This document shows, in pieces, positions 28,063 through 37,389 of a stretch of 64,000 bases of DNA. The notes beneath the pieces are model-generated. The model made no database searches and was not told the origin of the DNA. It was given only the letters and a program-made list of their open reading frames with translations. The stretch spans positions 5,653,174 to 5,717,173 of the forward strand of contig CP151667.1 in assembly GCA_038400315.1 (NCBI GenBank), given 5' to 3'. How positions within the stretch are numbered: position 1 is the first letter of the stretch; each line of letters opens with the position of its first letter. The DNA comes from Isosphaeraceae bacterium EP7 (GTDB lineage: Bacteria; Planctomycetota; Planctomycetia; Isosphaerales; Isosphaeraceae). The position numbers and the translations under genes are program-made.

Positions 28063-29058
28063 ATGAATTTTCGAACTCATCGCAAGCTCGTCCTGGTCCT
28101 CCTGGCCATGCACATCGCCCGTCCGGCGACCGCCGATGGGCCGGGGATTCTCTCCCCCGGCGCACGCCCGGAACTCCTTCAGGAACATGGCGCGGGCGAG
28201 GGGCCGGCCTGGCACCCGAAGCTCGGCCTGCTCACAAGCGGCAACGGCGACATCGTTCGCCGCGACCTCGACGGCAAGGTCTCGGTCTTCCGCAAAGGGG
28301 CCGGTTCGAATGGTCTGATGTTCGACCGCCAGGGGCGGCTGGTCATCTGCGAGGCCGCGAACCGCCGCGTCACACGGATCGAGGTCGACGGGCGACTGAC
28401 CATCCTCGCCGAACGCTACGACGGCCACCGCTTCAACCAGCCGAACGACCTGGCACTAGACTCTCACGATCGCATCTACTTCACCGACCCCTGCTACGGC
28501 GACCGCACGGGCATGGAGATGGTCGACGCCGACGGCCGGAAGGTTGAGGGCGTTTACAGGATCGACCCCGACGGCCGGGTCAGCCGCATCATCGCGCACG
28601 AGGTGGACCGGCCAAACGGGCTGGTCGTCACCCCCAATGACCGAACACTCTTCGTCGCCGACAACAACAACGACAGAGTCGGCGGTGCCCGGAAGCTCTG
28701 GAGGTTCGTGCTCGGGCCCGAGGGAACGATCGACCCCGACAGCCGGACGCTCGTTTATGACTGGGGCGCCACGCGAGGCCCCGACGGCATCAAGCTCGAC
28801 GCCGCCGGACGCCTGTTCGTCGCGGCCGGCTCGAACCGGCAGAACCCACCCTACGAGACGCAGGAGAAGCCCACGGCGGGCATCTATGTCTTCTCGCCGA
28901 CTGAGAAGCTCCTCCAGATGATCCCGATCCCTCGCGACGAGTGCACCAATTGCGGCTTCGGCGGCGACGATTTCAAGACCCTCTTCGTCACGGCAGGCGG
29001 CACGCTCTGGTCGGTGAAATTGAATGAGCCGGGGCGCACGGTTTGGAACGTGAAATGA
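28063..29058 (+). CDS. Secreted SMP-30/gluconolactonase-like protein
   Basis: 331 residues with an N-terminal signal (LVLVLLAMHIARPATA). The beta-propeller pattern of the SMP-30/gluconolaconase group is visible: EGPAWHP (metal Glu), FNQPNDLALDSHDRIYFTDP (Asn and substrate region), RPNGLVVTPNDRTLFVADNNND (metal Asn) and RGPDGIKLDAAGRLFVAA (metal Asp). These enzymes open sugar lactones with a single divalent metal. The ATG follows GGAGG. The gene lies upstream of a Gfo/Idh/MocA oxidoreductase, a pairing common in sugar catabolism. Confidence 0.88.
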   Translation: MNFRTHRKLVLVLLAMHIARPATADGPGILSPGARPELLQEHGAGEGPAWHPKLGLLTSGNGDIVRRDLDGKVSVFRKGAGSNGLMFDRQGRLVICEAANRRVTRIEVDGRLTILAERYDGHRFNQPNDLALDSHDRIYFTDPCYGDRTGMEMVDADGRKVEGVYRIDPDGRVSRIIAHEVDRPNGLVVTPNDRTLFVADNNNDRVGGARKLWRFVLGPEGTIDPDSRTLVYDWGATRGPDGIKLDAAGRLFVAAGSNRQNPPYETQEKPTAGIYVFSPTEKLLQMIPIPRDECTNCGFGGDDFKTLFVTAGGTLWSVKLNEPGRTVWNVK

Positions 29059-29341
29059 GGCCCTGAGATCACATTCGATCAGCAATCCCAAATCCGTCCC
29101 GCCGACAGCGATTTTCATCAGACTCATCCCGTTCGGCCTCATGCTGTCGACACTAGCCAGCAAGGTTGGTGTCCGAGCAAATCTCCGGGCTCGCGACCGA
29201 ATTCGCGCGTTGAATGAGTTGTTCAACAAGGAAGTTACGGGCAACGAAGCACGATTTGGAGCAAGCCCCCAAGGCCAATCGGATCGGCCAGAAGAAGTGG
29301 CAGGACGTGGTGCGGCCATTGGGCGAGAAAAGGAGCGGCGG

Positions 29342-30424
29342 ATGCAGCGAAGGACATTCCTCGGTGCACTGGCAGTCGGCACGCTGCGCGGGGCGGAAAC
29401 GCCCCCACTCCGGCTCGGAATGGCCGGCCTGGTGCACGGCCATGCGGCAGGATTCCTGTCCCGATACCGTGATTCCAAAGAGATCGATCTCGTCGGTGTC
29501 GCCGAGCCCGATCGGGAGGTCGCGGCACGCTACGTCAAGCGATCCCGGCTCGATCCGGCGTCGGTCTATCCCTCACTCGAGGTCATGCTCGACCGTTCGA
29601 AGCCGCAGGCCGTGGTCGCGTTCACCGACACCGCGGATCATCTTGCGGTCGTCGAAGCCTGCGCTCGCCGCAAGATCCCGGTCATGGTGGAGAAGCCCCT
29701 CGCCATCAACATCGAGCAGGCTCGTGCCATCGAGCGGGCCGCGGCCGCGGCCGACATCCCCGTGCTGGTCAACTACGAGACGACCTGGTATCCGTCCAAT
29801 CACGCCGCTTACGCCCTGGCCAAGACCACAAAATCACTCGGCGAGATCCGCAAGGTTGTGGTCCACGACGGCCACCGCGGGCCGAAGGAGATCGGAGTCC
29901 AGCCCGAGTTCCTCGCCTGGCTGACCGATCCGGAACGTAACGGTGCCGGTGCCCTATTCGACTTCGGCTGCTACGGCGCCAACCTGATGACCTGGTTGAT
30001 GGACGACGCGCGACCGACCTCGGTGACCGCCGTGACCCGGCAGTTCAAGCCCGAGATCTATCCCAAGGTGGACGACGAGGCGACGATCCTCCTGGAATAT
30101 CCCGGCGCGCAGGCGATCATCCAGGCGTCGTGGAACTGGCCGTTCGACCGGAAGGACCTGGAGATCTACGGCCGGACCGGGCAGGTGCTGACGGTGGCGA
30201 AAGACGGACTCAAGGTTCGCCTGGAAGGGAAACCGGAAGAAGTCCGCCAGGCGGACCCGCTGCCGTTACCCGTCGACGACTTCTTACGCTATTTCGCCGC
30301 CATCGTGCGGGGTGAGGTCAAGCCTTCGGGGCTATCCTCGTTGAAGAACAATCTGATCGTCGTGGAAATCCTCGACGCCGCCCGCCGCTCAGCCGCGATG
30401 GGTCAGACGGTGCGTCTCAACTGA
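29342..30424 (+). CDS. Gfo/Idh/MocA family oxidoreductase
   Basis: 360 residues. A short N-terminus MQRRTFLGALAVG resembles a Tat or secretion signal, as in many planctomycete members. The Rossmann NAD(P) region has LRLGMAGLVHGH in place of the usual GxGxxG, followed by the conserved EKPLAIN. The C-terminal alpha/beta domain holds GCYGANLMTWLMDD in the position of the substrate-binding histidine motif. The enzyme probably oxidises or isomerises a sugar or cyclitol. AGGAG precedes the ATG at 29342. The departure from GxGxxG may mean altered cofactor binding. Confidence 0.85.
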   Translation: MQRRTFLGALAVGTLRGAETPPLRLGMAGLVHGHAAGFLSRYRDSKEIDLVGVAEPDREVAARYVKRSRLDPASVYPSLEVMLDRSKPQAVVAFTDTADHLAVVEACARRKIPVMVEKPLAINIEQARAIERAAAAADIPVLVNYETTWYPSNHAAYALAKTTKSLGEIRKVVVHDGHRGPKEIGVQPEFLAWLTDPERNGAGALFDFGCYGANLMTWLMDDARPTSVTAVTRQFKPEIYPKVDDEATILLEYPGAQAIIQASWNWPFDRKDLEIYGRTGQVLTVAKDGLKVRLEGKPEEVRQADPLPLPVDDFLRYFAAIVRGEVKPSGLSSLKNNLIVVEILDAARRSAAMGQTVRLN

Positions 30425-30560
30425 CTGCCCATGGGGATGTCGCGACCGGCGCCCGCTCACGCCGCCCACCGGGCCAGTTCCGCCCGTTTCAGCTCATCGC
30501 GCCAAGAGGCACAGGATAGCCCCCCTGCCCCATCGAGACACGACACTCGAAGAGAAAGGG

Positions 30561-30593
30561 GGCGCCCCGGGTCGACGTCGCGATCCCGGGCGC
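30561..30593 (-). terminator. Terminator-like hairpin downstream of hsp20
   Basis: GGCGCCCCGGG (30561-30571) pairs with CCCGGGCGCC with one bulged C. It lies just after the Hsp20 stop in the minus direction and is followed by CCCCCTTTCTCTT, a weak pyrimidine tract. It may also stop the plus-strand oxidoreductase transcript. Confidence 0.5.
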
Positions 30594-30600
30594 CTCGTGT

Positions 30601-31086
30601 TCACTTCCCGCCGTTCGCGGCACCGATCTTGGCCGGCGACGCGCCGGCGAGCTTGATCTGTCGCGGCTTGGCGGACTCCGACTTGGGCAGCGAGAGCGTG
30701 AGGACGCCGTGCTCGAATTGGGCCTGCGCCCGGTCCGAGTCCACCGGCGTGGCCAACGACACCGATCGCTGGAACGATCCGGAACGTCGCTCGCGGATGT
30801 GCCAGTGCTCGCCCTTCCTCTCCTGCTCCTCCTTGCTCTCGCCGCGGATGGTGAGCGTGTCGCCGTGGACGGTGATTTGCACGTCCTCGGGCTTGACGCC
30901 CGGCAGCGACGCCTTGACAACGAAGCTGTCCTCCGTCTCGGAGACGTCGAGCGGCAGCGTCGCCAGGCCGCTGGTGGCCGAGAGTGCCCCGGGCCGGACG
31001 AAGCTGTCCTGGAACAGTGTGCTCATCGCATCACGGAGGCTGATCGGCTCGCGGAATGGAAAGGGATCCCAACGTTCGATCGCCAT
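30601..31086 (-). CDS. Small heat shock protein, Hsp20 family
   Basis: 161 residues. The alpha-crystallin domain spans about 45-140: DVSETEDSFVVKASLPGVKPEDVQITVHGDTLTIRGE, then RERRSGSFQRSVSLATPVD and FEHGVLTLSLPKSE (the A-x-x-x-n-G-V-L signature). The IxI-like tail is RQIKLAG. It is an ATP-independent holdase preventing aggregation. A textbook AAAGGAGG site fixes the start at 31086. No CIRCE element or sigma32-type promoter was found upstream. Confidence 0.96.
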   Translation of the reverse strand: MAIERWDPFPFREPISLRDAMSTLFQDSFVRPGALSATSGLATLPLDVSETEDSFVVKASLPGVKPEDVQITVHGDTLTIRGESKEEQERKGEHWHIRERRSGSFQRSVSLATPVDSDRAQAQFEHGVLTLSLPKSESAKPRQIKLAGASPAKIGAANGGK

Positions 31087-31645
31087 CAGATTCCTCCTTT
31101 CTGATTGGGGAAGGTCCTCCCAGCCCTCAATCGCGGAATGAGTCTTCTCCCGGAGCGTGGTCGAACCACCGAATTTCACAGCAAACAACGCGCCGATTCT
31201 TTCAACAAATGTGACAACATCGTGAACGCAATTGGAAGCACGTTCCGGGGACGACTCCCATTTCCGGCCGACGCCATGGGCCGGTATGCTACGGTCATGC
31301 AGAGTCTCGCTCGATCACCATCCATCGGTGCGAAGCGGCGGAGAGTCGATCCGATCGTCGTTCAGAGTTGCATCTTCAAGACATGGCGGACGTCGAGCAT
31401 TTCTGGCGACGGCGGCGGCGAGAGCGACCGCAAGGCGCCTTCATCCACGCTTTCGTAGAATCGGCGGATCGCTGCGACTCGGGGCCTCGTCTCGCGATTC
31501 GTGTCGATCCGATTGCCCATAGGCAAGCAGGCGAGAACTCAGGCCGATGCAGCGGGACGTCAGGCTTCTCGACGTTTCGAGCGGAGCAGTTGCGCGGGCT
31601 CGCGAAAATCGGGCATTCACAACCTGATAAAGGATCCGCGAGCCA
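31087..31645. other. Intergenic region upstream of hsp20
   Basis: 559 bp between the hsp20 start and the CHAD-domain stop. The stretch 31180-31240 is lower in GC and should carry the hsp20 promoter. Open frames here have no homology or ribosome sites that I can support. Confidence 0.4.
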
Positions 31646-32581
31646 TCAGGGCGGATCGAACTTTGAGGCCTCGGCTTCCGACCTCCACGCCCGCCAATAG
31701 GCCCCAAATCGGGCGACGAAGACTCCGGGACGCTCGCCAAAAATGTCCCGTCCCAGGGCGATTGCGTCCCGCTGGAGTTCGGCCCGGCGGCCGTCGATTA
31801 GCGGCAGGAGCGTTGCTGCCGACGCCGTCTCGGCCTCCCCGTCGCCGATGGCTTGGATCGAATCTCGCAAGATGACCAGGTCGTGATCCTCGCCCAGGAG
31901 ATCCGCCAGCCAATGTGCCGCCACGGCCCGATCTTCGATGAATCCGGGCCGAATGGGCAGGAGCATGTCCAGCGCATAACGGAGGTCCTTGACCCGCTTC
32001 CGCCACTCGTGAAGGCCCTCGTCGGTCGGGGCATCCGTCGCTTCGTGGAACGCCCCGAGGCCCCGCTTGTAAATCCTCCGCAAGCCGACTTCGAGGGCGT
32101 CCCAGTCGTGCCCTGCGACCTCCCAACGCTTCACCTCCCGACGGGCCTTCTCCAGTGTCTCGACGAGTTCTTCAAGGGCTTTCCCCTCATCGAGGACCCG
32201 CCGGTCGACTTCCCCTTTGAGACCGAGGAGAAAATCACGAACCGGGCCGATGGACTCCGGCCCGATTTGCCCGGCGGACCACTCGGCCAATCGGTCGAGC
32301 GTCTGGACGAGCACGCTGGCGTCTCGCAGTTCGGACAGGGGACGCCCTGCATCGCGAAAACGGGCGTCCTCCCGGTCGGCGAGCTTCCCCCCAAGTCCGC
32401 CTCTGGTAAGTCGGATCAAGGCACGGACCTTCCTGAGCCGCTGGCGGATACGATGGACAACGTCCTCTGGCGCGGCAGCGTCCGAGCCCTTCAGTTCGCC
32501 CAGCGCCTGGTCGATCTGGGTGCCGGCGATCCGCCGGACCCTCTTCGCGACCGATTCGTCTGCCTTGAATTGAAATGCCAT
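31646..32581 (-). CDS. CHAD-domain protein
   Basis: 311 residues, all-helical. The conserved CHAD histidine/arginine motifs are visible twice: EDVVHRIRQRLRKVRALIRLTR near residue 40 and EGLHEWRKRVKDLRYALDML near residue 190, followed by LGEDHDL. CHAD domains bind inorganic polyphosphate through such basic helices. No CYTH phosphatase domain is fused. The start at 32581 follows GGGAGACGG; the frame continues upstream without homology. Confidence 0.88.
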   Translation of the reverse strand: MAFQFKADESVAKRVRRIAGTQIDQALGELKGSDAAAPEDVVHRIRQRLRKVRALIRLTRGGLGGKLADREDARFRDAGRPLSELRDASVLVQTLDRLAEWSAGQIGPESIGPVRDFLLGLKGEVDRRVLDEGKALEELVETLEKARREVKRWEVAGHDWDALEVGLRRIYKRGLGAFHEATDAPTDEGLHEWRKRVKDLRYALDMLLPIRPGFIEDRAVAAHWLADLLGEDHDLVILRDSIQAIGDGEAETASAATLLPLIDGRRAELQRDAIALGRDIFGERPGVFVARFGAYWRAWRSEAEASKFDPP

Positions 32582-32810
32582 CGTCCGTCTCCCGACCGCG
32601 TCCACGATCACCTCGTCTCCGGCGACTTCCCGCCCCAGCCAGTGGGGGCCTGGAACTGGCGGGCGGCTTCCTCGCGGGGAAACTCGATCTCGGCGGTGAC
32701 GTGCCCCATGAGCCTGCGCCGGGAAACATCGGCCTTGATGGTGGGCCCGTCGTGCGGAAGCTGGCGATGGGCTTGCCCAGCGTTGAGGGTAGCACCGACC
32801 AAGCATCGCC

Positions 32811-33782
32811 TTACCGAAATTCTCGGTCGAACCCGGCCTGGAGTGCCTTGCTCCCACGCTCCCGGACGATTGCCTCGACTCTCTCGCGCAGACGCGGGTC
32901 ATCCTTGTAGATTCGAATCGCCGACAGCGCGTCGATTGCGGTGAGTTCCGGCCCGGTTCCGATGAGCTCGTTCAGGTACTCAACCGAGGCGGGTCGCCTG
33001 AGGATGGCGATGGCCAGAAGTACGTGCTGTCTCAATTCAGTTGAGTGACACCGCTCAAGGCATCGCTTCAGCGGGTCGAGGGCTTCGGACAGGCGTGACT
33101 TTCCAAGTGCCAGTGCCGCCGCCTCGCAAGCAGCCGCATGGCCTGGTTCAAGGAACTCGATGACGATCGACAGATTCTCCACCGGGTCAACCGTGAGGAG
33201 CCCCAGGAGGCAATCGGAGAACACATCGAGATCTTTGTCGCCGATGCGAACCTTGAGGCGGAGAATCAACCCCGCGCTCTCGGTCCCGATGGCTCCGAGC
33301 GCCATTGCCGCGGCGGATCGCACGTCCCTTGCGGGGTCGATCATCGCATCGACGAGCAAGGGCAAGGAACTCGCGCCTTCAACGCGCGCCAGCGCGACGA
33401 GTGCGGCCGCTCGCACGGGTGGGGCGGAATCCTCCGTCGTGCCCCAGACCGGCTCGAGTTGGACGTGTCTCGCCGCCTTCAGGAAGACGTCCGACTTCTG
33501 ATGCTCCATCTTGTCGAGGGCCTGGACGATCGCGATCTTGGCGCGGCAGAGCTTGTCATCCTTGAGCGGATTGACGAGAAACCGATCGAAGGCCGCTACC
33601 AGGTCTTTGGACAGTTCGACGAGCATGTTCTCGCCGGCGATGGGCGCCGCCGCGGCGACGACCAGATTTGACCGATCGCCGATCGACTTCCGCAGTTCGG
33701 AAATCTGCTCTGGTGTGAGCGATTGCCCGCGGAGTGTTCGAATCGCCGCCAGTTTGTCATCCAGCGACGCGCGCCCAGCCAT
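32811..33782 (-). CDS. HEAT-repeat protein
   Basis: 323 residues, soluble, alpha-solenoid. Several HEAT/armadillo-like units are visible, e.g. PPVRAAALVALARVEGASSL, RDVRSAAAMALGAIGTESAG, AAACEAAALALGKSRLSEAL. Such proteins are protein-protein scaffolds; the partner is unknown. It lies 229 bp upstream of the CHAD gene on the same strand; no supported gene lies between. Confidence 0.7.
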   Translation of the reverse strand: MAGRASLDDKLAAIRTLRGQSLTPEQISELRKSIGDRSNLVVAAAAPIAGENMLVELSKDLVAAFDRFLVNPLKDDKLCRAKIAIVQALDKMEHQKSDVFLKAARHVQLEPVWGTTEDSAPPVRAAALVALARVEGASSLPLLVDAMIDPARDVRSAAAMALGAIGTESAGLILRLKVRIGDKDLDVFSDCLLGLLTVDPVENLSIVIEFLEPGHAAACEAAALALGKSRLSEALDPLKRCLERCHSTELRQHVLLAIAILRRPASVEYLNELIGTGPELTAIDALSAIRIYKDDPRLRERVEAIVRERGSKALQAGFDREFR

Positions 33783-33910
33783 GCTTCGTTCCGAGGCCTG
33801 GAAGAGGTGAGTTCGTGGAGCCCCATCATACCCCCAATCGTTCACGGCGAGCGACGCCGACCTGGCTGGGAGGGTCGTCCTGAAGGCGCTAATAGACAAT
33901 CCCAACGAAA

Positions 33911-33942
33911 AAAGGGCTCCCGGCAAATGCCGGGAGCCCTTT
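33911..33942 (-). terminator. Rho-independent terminator after tRNA-Leu
   Basis: A perfect 15-bp stem (arm AAAGGGCTCCCGGCA at 33911-33925, complement at 33928-33942, tiny loop) lies 9 bp after the 3' end of the tRNA on the minus strand and runs into a stretch of six T residues in that direction. Confidence 0.92.
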
Positions 33943-33951
33943 CAATGCAAG

Positions 33952-34037
33952 TGCCGAAGAGAGGACTTGAACCTCCACGGGCCGTTAAGCCCACTAGGAC
34001 CTGAACCTAGCGCGTCTGCCAATTCCGCCACTTCGGC
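33952..34037 (-). tRNA. tRNA-Leu (anticodon CAG)
   Basis: The minus strand gives an 86-nt class II tRNA. The acceptor stem is GCCGAAG pairing with CTTCGGC, discriminator A. The anticodon stem CTAGG/CCTAG encloses loop TTCAGGT, anticodon CAG, which reads CUG codons. A long variable arm (about TGGGCTTAACGGCCC) is typical of tRNA-Leu, and the T arm has GGTTCAAGTCC. CCA is not encoded after the discriminator, so it must be added after processing. Confidence 0.96.
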
Positions 34038-34254
34038 ATTGAGATCAAACGGAAATCGCCTTGATGGCGAGAGAACTTACGTCACCTCACCGTATTCGAC
34101 GAGTGATGGGGTGATTCTAAACGATGCACCCAGTTAGGGCAAGAGCTTCGTCGCGGGCGGAGGCGTTTTTAGCGGTCCCCTTTGGGAGTCTCGGAGCTCC
34201 CGCTCGAGCGCTGATCTTGCGGTCGTCCACAAGCGTAGAAATTCATCGATCGGA

Positions 34255-37221
34255 TCAGGATTTGACGGCCGCATAACTCGGGCGGAACCAGGTGCCGATC
34301 AGGCCGAGGAACAGGCCGGCGAGGGCGGCCGTCGAGAGGAAGAGGCCGTTGCGGAAGGAGACAGGGTTGTAGGTGTAGACGAGCTTGTGCCGGCCCGATG
34401 GGACGCCCGCGCCTCTCATGGCCCGATTGGCCCTGAGGATCGGCGCGGGCTTGTCGTCGATGGTCAGGGTCCAGCCCGGATAGAAGACATCGGCCAGGAC
34501 GACGATCCCGGGCCGCATCATGTTGACGTCGATCTCGACCCTCTGCGGCGAGGGGTAGCGGACGACCGGGACTTCCGACGGATCGGTGATCGAGCGGGTG
34601 ATGAAGGGTCGCACCTGGTTCACGTCGGTCGTCTCGATCCAGGCGATCGCCTTCGGGTCGATGACGGCCCAATCGGGCATCTTCCAGATGGGGTCATCGG
34701 CGTAGAGGATCTCGTTCATCGGCTCGACGCGCGAAGTCTTATCCATCCCTTCGACGGGCTTCAGGAGCCGGACATCGTGGACGACCCAGGCACGGGGGTA
34801 GGCGGAGCGATTGCGCAGAATCCGGTAGTCACGAGTCTTGGCGTATTCCAGCTCACGGGCCTCGCGATCGGGCCCGTCGAAGGCGCCGGCCGGGGGATGA
34901 ACCGCATCGGAGTTGAAGACGAACGAGGCATAGCCCCGATTTTCGTCCTTCCAACCGGCCGAGATGCTGGGCACGACGAAGTATCGAGTATTCCAGAGAT
35001 CGTAGCCGCGTCTGGGCTGGTAGACGATCCTCTCGCCTTCTGGAATCATGAGGGCGCCGGAGACCTGGGGATTGGCGGATCGCCAGAACGGGGCGAAGAA
35101 CCAGTCGTAGTCATATAACTCGGCGGTGCCCAGGGTATGGGTATACTCGGCGCCGTAGTTGATCCCGTACTTGGGCTGGATGGTGGCCCGCTCCCACTCG
35201 ACGAAGTCGGCCACGCGATCGTTCGAGGCCTGCTCCTGCCAGATCATCGGATCCCAGATGGGCATCCTGTGGATCCGGAACGGGCCCGTCGCCGGGTCAA
35301 GCTTCTCCGCGTCCTGGATCAGCTTGAGGACCTCGGGCGTCCCCTCGAGCATCGATTGCGGGACCGTGGCGATGAACCGTGAGTTGGCCATCGCCAGGTC
35401 AACCGAGGCGAGGAGGAGCAAAGCGGCGCCGGCGAGCCTGGGCCGACGACTCGCGAGAGCCGCCAGCAGCGCCAGGCAGGCGAGCACGCCGGCCGAGTGC
35501 ACGAACGCCATCCTCGCATTCTGGAACGCCCCCTGGACGTTGAGCGGCCCGAGCTGCGAGCCCGAGGCCGGCTCGGCCGCCGAGGCCGTGAGCCAGCCTA
35601 CGAACGGCCCCCGGGCCAGCGTGATGGCGAGGATCGCGGCCAGGCCGATCCCCGAGAGGGCCAGCGCTCGCCGCCGAAGGCGACGGGCGGCCTCTTGGTC
35701 GGCGATGACGCGGTCCCAGCCCGCACCCGCGAGGATGGCCAGCGCCAGCACGGTGAAGGTGAGCAGCTTGGCCGGATAGCGGAAGGTGTGGAACCCCGGG
35801 AAGATCAGGGTCATCATCCAGTAAACGCTGCCATCTCCGTCTCGCAAGTGGCCATCGAATCGGATCGCCGAGGTATCCGGGCCGTCGGGGATGCCGATCA
35901 GGCGGGTGAGTGACGGGACACCGCGGGCCCACCAGAGAGGACCGCCGTATTCACCGAGACCGGCGACGAAGCTCAGGCCCGCGACCACGAAGAGCCAACG
36001 ACGCCACGGGGGGGCGGAGCCCGACTCGGGCCGGGCCATTGCCGCCCAGGCAAGCAGCAGGACCGAGGCCCCCATGTAGAGCGTCGGGACCCAGTTCTTC
36101 GCGTGGCGGGTGCGGGGCGGAAGAAACTGATGCCAGGACGTATTGCCGGCCGTGCCGATGTATGAGCCGAAGAAATTCGGCCAGATGGCCCCGACAAGCG
36201 CGTCCGGCTCGACGCTGAATGGGTAGATGTCGTGGGTCGACTGGTCGGCCGACCTGGACGTCAGGGCGGTGAACTCGACCACCGGCAACAGTTGCGCCGC
36301 GGAGAGCGCCCCGGCGAGGCCGGCGGCGAAGCCCAGGCCCGCCAACCGAACGACGATCGGTCCCCGCCTTCCCCCCTTCCTGCGTGACAACATGACAACC
36401 AGGACCAGCGCCCAGCAAGCCGCCGTCAGTCGGGGAAGCCAGGGGACGATCGGCAGGACAGGGGGCGGAAAACCCTTGGGTCGCAGACTTGGCGTGATTG
36501 CGGCGAAGGCGAGCACCGCCAGACAGTAGACGATGCCGATGGAGAGCAAGCCGATCGGCCCAGGCATACTGGATCGTGCGAGCGAACGTCCTTCCAAGCG
36601 TCCAGAGAGCATGAACGCATAGAGCCCGGCGAAAAGGCCGGTGAGGTAGGATGCCTGCGGGTCGCCCCCCAGCACCTGCATCGCCAGGACCGTGGCCAGG
36701 CCCAGAATCGCACGGGTGCGCCCCAGCCTCAACCAGCGGTCGACGGCAAGAAAACCCAGCGGCGCCCAGGCCGCGCCGACCAGGAAGATGATGTTGCAGT
36801 ACTGGAACACGATGGGACCGGCGAACGCATAGCTGAGGCCCGCCAGCCCCGATCCGACCGCCGAGATCGACCAGGAGCGTGCCAGCGCGAACGCGGCGAC
36901 AAATGCAAGGACGACATGCGCCACCGCATACAGCCGTGCCCCCCAGGCATAGGGAAGGACGGTGTAGATGAGCTTGCCCGGATAGAGCACCGCGGCCGTG
37001 GGCTGTCCCAGCAGCGGCATCCCGGAGTTTTCTTCCATCTCCCAGAGCGGCCATCGGCCCGCCTGCCACTCGGCCTCCACCCGCTGATAGAGCGGATAGT
37101 AGAAGTGCGCCGAGTCTCGGAAGGCGAGCTGACCGCCCCGGAACAGGGCATCGCCGAAGAAGACCGCGACCAGGGCCACCAGGCACGCGAAGCTCAGGGC
37201 GGGCAGCGGGAAGCGGCGCAT
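34255..37221 (-). CDS. Large YfhO-like multispanning membrane protein
   Basis: 988 residues. The N-terminal two thirds contain about twelve hydrophobic segments. The first extracytoplasmic loop reads FRDSAHFYYPLYQRVEAEWQAGRWPLWEM followed by MPLLGQPTAAVLYPGKL, which matches YfhO/GT-C-like glycosyltransferases where the Asp in this loop is catalytic. A soluble domain of ~250 residues and a final membrane segment (FLSTAALAGLFLGLIGTWF) follow. YfhO-type proteins modify cell-wall or lipid polymers with sugars from lipid carriers. The substrate is unknown. Start at 37221; the ribosome site is weak. Confidence 0.78.
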   Translation of the reverse strand: MRRFPLPALSFACLVALVAVFFGDALFRGGQLAFRDSAHFYYPLYQRVEAEWQAGRWPLWEMEENSGMPLLGQPTAAVLYPGKLIYTVLPYAWGARLYAVAHVVLAFVAAFALARSWSISAVGSGLAGLSYAFAGPIVFQYCNIIFLVGAAWAPLGFLAVDRWLRLGRTRAILGLATVLAMQVLGGDPQASYLTGLFAGLYAFMLSGRLEGRSLARSSMPGPIGLLSIGIVYCLAVLAFAAITPSLRPKGFPPPVLPIVPWLPRLTAACWALVLVVMLSRRKGGRRGPIVVRLAGLGFAAGLAGALSAAQLLPVVEFTALTSRSADQSTHDIYPFSVEPDALVGAIWPNFFGSYIGTAGNTSWHQFLPPRTRHAKNWVPTLYMGASVLLLAWAAMARPESGSAPPWRRWLFVVAGLSFVAGLGEYGGPLWWARGVPSLTRLIGIPDGPDTSAIRFDGHLRDGDGSVYWMMTLIFPGFHTFRYPAKLLTFTVLALAILAGAGWDRVIADQEAARRLRRRALALSGIGLAAILAITLARGPFVGWLTASAAEPASGSQLGPLNVQGAFQNARMAFVHSAGVLACLALLAALASRRPRLAGAALLLLASVDLAMANSRFIATVPQSMLEGTPEVLKLIQDAEKLDPATGPFRIHRMPIWDPMIWQEQASNDRVADFVEWERATIQPKYGINYGAEYTHTLGTAELYDYDWFFAPFWRSANPQVSGALMIPEGERIVYQPRRGYDLWNTRYFVVPSISAGWKDENRGYASFVFNSDAVHPPAGAFDGPDREARELEYAKTRDYRILRNRSAYPRAWVVHDVRLLKPVEGMDKTSRVEPMNEILYADDPIWKMPDWAVIDPKAIAWIETTDVNQVRPFITRSITDPSEVPVVRYPSPQRVEIDVNMMRPGIVVLADVFYPGWTLTIDDKPAPILRANRAMRGAGVPSGRHKLVYTYNPVSFRNGLFLSTAALAGLFLGLIGTWFRPSYAAVKS

Positions 37222-37308
37222 GGAGGGATGGCCCGTGACCTTTGTGGGAGCGACTGGTCGACCTCTGAGGACGGACCAATGTACCACGAAGGAGCGACCA
37301 CGAACGCA

Positions 37309-37354
37309 GGCCCGCCCCGCTGGCCCGGCCAATCGACCGGGGGCGGGGCGGGCC
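37309..37354 (-). terminator. Strong hairpin after the di-haem peroxidase
   Basis: A perfect 12-bp G+C stem (GGCCCGCCCCGC at 37309-37320, GCGGGGCGGGCC at 37343-37354). It lies 36 bp beyond the stop of the peroxidase gene and between it and the YfhO-like gene on the same strand. No T-run follows on the minus strand. Confidence 0.55.
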
Positions 37355-37389
37355 TTGGAATTTTCAACCTATCGCGAAGCGGAATGGAC

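Noticed and set aside
31087-31260. CIRCE or sigma32 promoter for hsp20
   Set aside because: No TTAGCACTC-N9-GAGTGCTAA and no CTTGAAA/CCCATNT pair at suitable spacing was found.
32608-32802. 64-codon minus-strand frame between the CHAD and HEAT genes
   Set aside because: No convincing ribosome site or homology; possibly coding but I cannot support it.
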